Part shown: positions 63,347-64,000 of the stretch, piece by piece
How positions within the stretch are numbered: the first letter of the stretch is position 1
Layout: each line of letters starts with the position of its first letter
NCBI GenBank assembly: GCA_019096155.1
Contig: JAHCVI010000002.1
Location: forward strand, 2,914,001-2,978,000
Direction: 5' to 3'
DNA: 64,000 nucleotides
Origin: Staphylotrichum longicolle
Taxonomy: Eukaryota; Ascomycota; Sordariomycetes; Sordariales; Chaetomiaceae
Notes under the pieces: generated by a model
What the model saw: the letters and a program-made list of their open reading frames with translations, nothing else
What the model was told of the DNA's origin: nothing
Database searches by the model: none
Made by a program: the position numbers and the translations under genes

Positions 63347-64000
63347 GGCGAGGTGGTGAAGGTGATTGAGGGCTCCGGGGGAGGTGTGGTTTATGGGAGG
63401 GGAGGGGAGGGACCGGAGGGTTTCGTCGGGGGTGCAGGCGGGCTTCGCTGATGGTTTCACGGTGATGGCCGGATGTCGCCGACGAGGGTGTGGAGGAAAG
63501 CGAGGGGGTCGGGGTCGGGGTTGGGGCGCGACGAGGGCGATTTCGCTCGTAAAATTTGTTGTGCGCCCATGTGCGGAGACGGTGGTGCCAGTTTCTCGAG
63601 AGGAGCACTTGGAGGTTGGTGACCTGCTGGCGGAGGTCGGCGTTGGTGGCGGCGAGGGTCTCGTTGTTGGCCACAGCTTGCTGGAATGCCGCTTTGAGGG
63701 CCAGGCGCGTCTCCTCGAGCTTTTGGACGGCTGTTGTGGCGTCGCTGAGGTGTCCGGCAAGCTCGTTGAGCCCTGCAGAGGAGATGGTGGTGACTTTGTT
63801 CAGTCTTTTGAGAACTTCCTCGCCCGTGATTTTCTGGGCTTCACGAAAGTCTTTTCTTGCTTCCACAAATCGCCGGTTGAGTGCGGTGAGACAGTCACGC
63901 ACGCGGCTTTTGTCCTCCTCACGCTGCGCCAGGATATCCCCCCTTGCCACAACCTCGTGCAAGCGCTGCTTGAGACCCTCGTTTGTCGTCTCCAAGAGTT
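63321..64000 (-). CDS. Coiled-coil protein, 5' part beyond window
   Basis: Minus-strand frame open to the right edge, at least 224 residues. The N-terminal visible part is heptad-rich coiled coil (GLKQRLHEVVARGDILAQRE, LEETRLALKAAFQQAVANN, DLRQQVTNLQVLLSRN), then a basic Pro/Ser-rich tail (TPTPTPSLSSTPS, PRSPQSPSPPR). No ATG opens the frame in the window, so it probably begins outside. The last 26 bases overlap the stop region of the beta-lactamase-like gene, so the true stop may lie earlier if an intron is present. No family recognised; scaffold or cytoskeletal role possible. Confidence 0.5.
   Translation of the reverse strand, partial: LLETTNEGLKQRLHEVVARGDILAQREEDKSRVRDCLTALNRRFVEARKDFREAQKITGEEVLKRLNKVTTISSAGLNELAGHLSDATTAVQKLEETRLALKAAFQQAVANNETLAATNADLRQQVTNLQVLLSRNWHHRLRTWAHNKFYERNRPRRAPTPTPTPSLSSTPSSATSGHHRETISEARLHPRRNPPVPPLPSHKPHLPRSPQSPSPPRLNPSHTTA

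Noticed and set aside
62621..63760. 379-codon minus-strand open frame
   Set aside because: Low-complexity Gly/Asp/Val-rich antisense of the beta-lactamase-like gene; no domain.
1..64000. CRISPR arrays, bacterial operons, riboswitches, rRNA
   Set aside because: None seen; the window is clearly eukaryotic with spliceosomal introns.

Overview
This is eukaryotic, fungal DNA. The genes are short-intron (about 50-66 bp, GTAAGT/GTATGT donors, CTAAC/CTGAC branch sites), GC-rich, and of filamentous ascomycete type: an AA9 lytic polysaccharide monooxygenase, a DUF1996 protein, a WSC-domain subtilase, a GH35 beta-galactosidase, an RNase T1 homologue and a fungal APH-like kinase. A copia retrotransposon carries RIP-like C-to-T damage. 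The family mix points to Sordariomycetes, probably Sordariales (Chaetomiaceae-like). That placement is inference; no rRNA or marker gene is present.

Layout. 1-5.5 kb: partial cyclase-family hydrolase, a Baeyer-Villiger monooxygenase with frame lesions, and a convergent MFS sugar-type transporter. 6.2-10.6 kb: a small secreted protein and a GH35 beta-galactosidase whose last 400 bp are full of single-base frame breaks. 12.2-14.4 kb: a disrupted F-box-type gene. 14.6-19.4 kb: a roughly 290-residue protein that I tentatively place among fungal gasdermin-like pore formers, upstream of which lies a large secreted WSC plus subtilisin protease (also frame-disturbed). 20.4-23.2 kb: an intronless PL7 alginate-lyase-type enzyme with five tandem 'CC' domains. 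25.4-29.2 kb: APH-like kinase, decapping factor Dcp1 and a Swi5-type recombination protein. 29.3-31.5 kb: two small secreted proteins, a cyanovirin-N-fold lectin and an RNase T1/N1. 32.5-38.2 kb: a complete but dead copia element with 144-bp LTRs and a CAAGA target duplication. 38.3-39.1 kb: AA9 LPMO. 40.6-42.6 kb: a divergent pair made of a nonsense-bearing hypothetical gene and a truncated paralogue. 43.3-44.6 kb: DUF1996 secreted protein with no visible ATG. 46.2-49.7 kb: ankyrin-repeat / transmembrane / C2H2 protein. 50-54 kb: a possible Cys-His-Asp hydrolase and two small proteins. 54.7-63.3 kb: an OCRL-like inositol polyphosphate 5-phosphatase, a Golgi mannosyltransferase-type enzyme and a secreted beta-lactamase-fold hydrolase. 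A coiled-coil gene runs off the right edge.

How the genes fit together. There is no single operon-like pathway, as expected for a fungus. Much of the window is secretome (AA9, PL7, GH35, DUF1996, WSC-subtilase, RNase T1, CVNH lectin, beta-lactamase-like), interleaved with housekeeping genes (Dcp1, Swi5, the 5-phosphatase, the mannosyltransferase). At least five genes carry small frame lesions or nonsense codons, while large neighbours (5-phosphatase 3.2 kb, PL7 2.8 kb, MFS 1.6 kb) have none. The lesions are therefore clustered: they are either real gene decay or locally poor sequence. The most interesting items are the strand-biased CpA-to-TpA hypermutation of the copia element, the candidate gasdermin next to a subtilase, the multi-domain PL7 enzyme and a seven-copy GATTCCC motif cluster.
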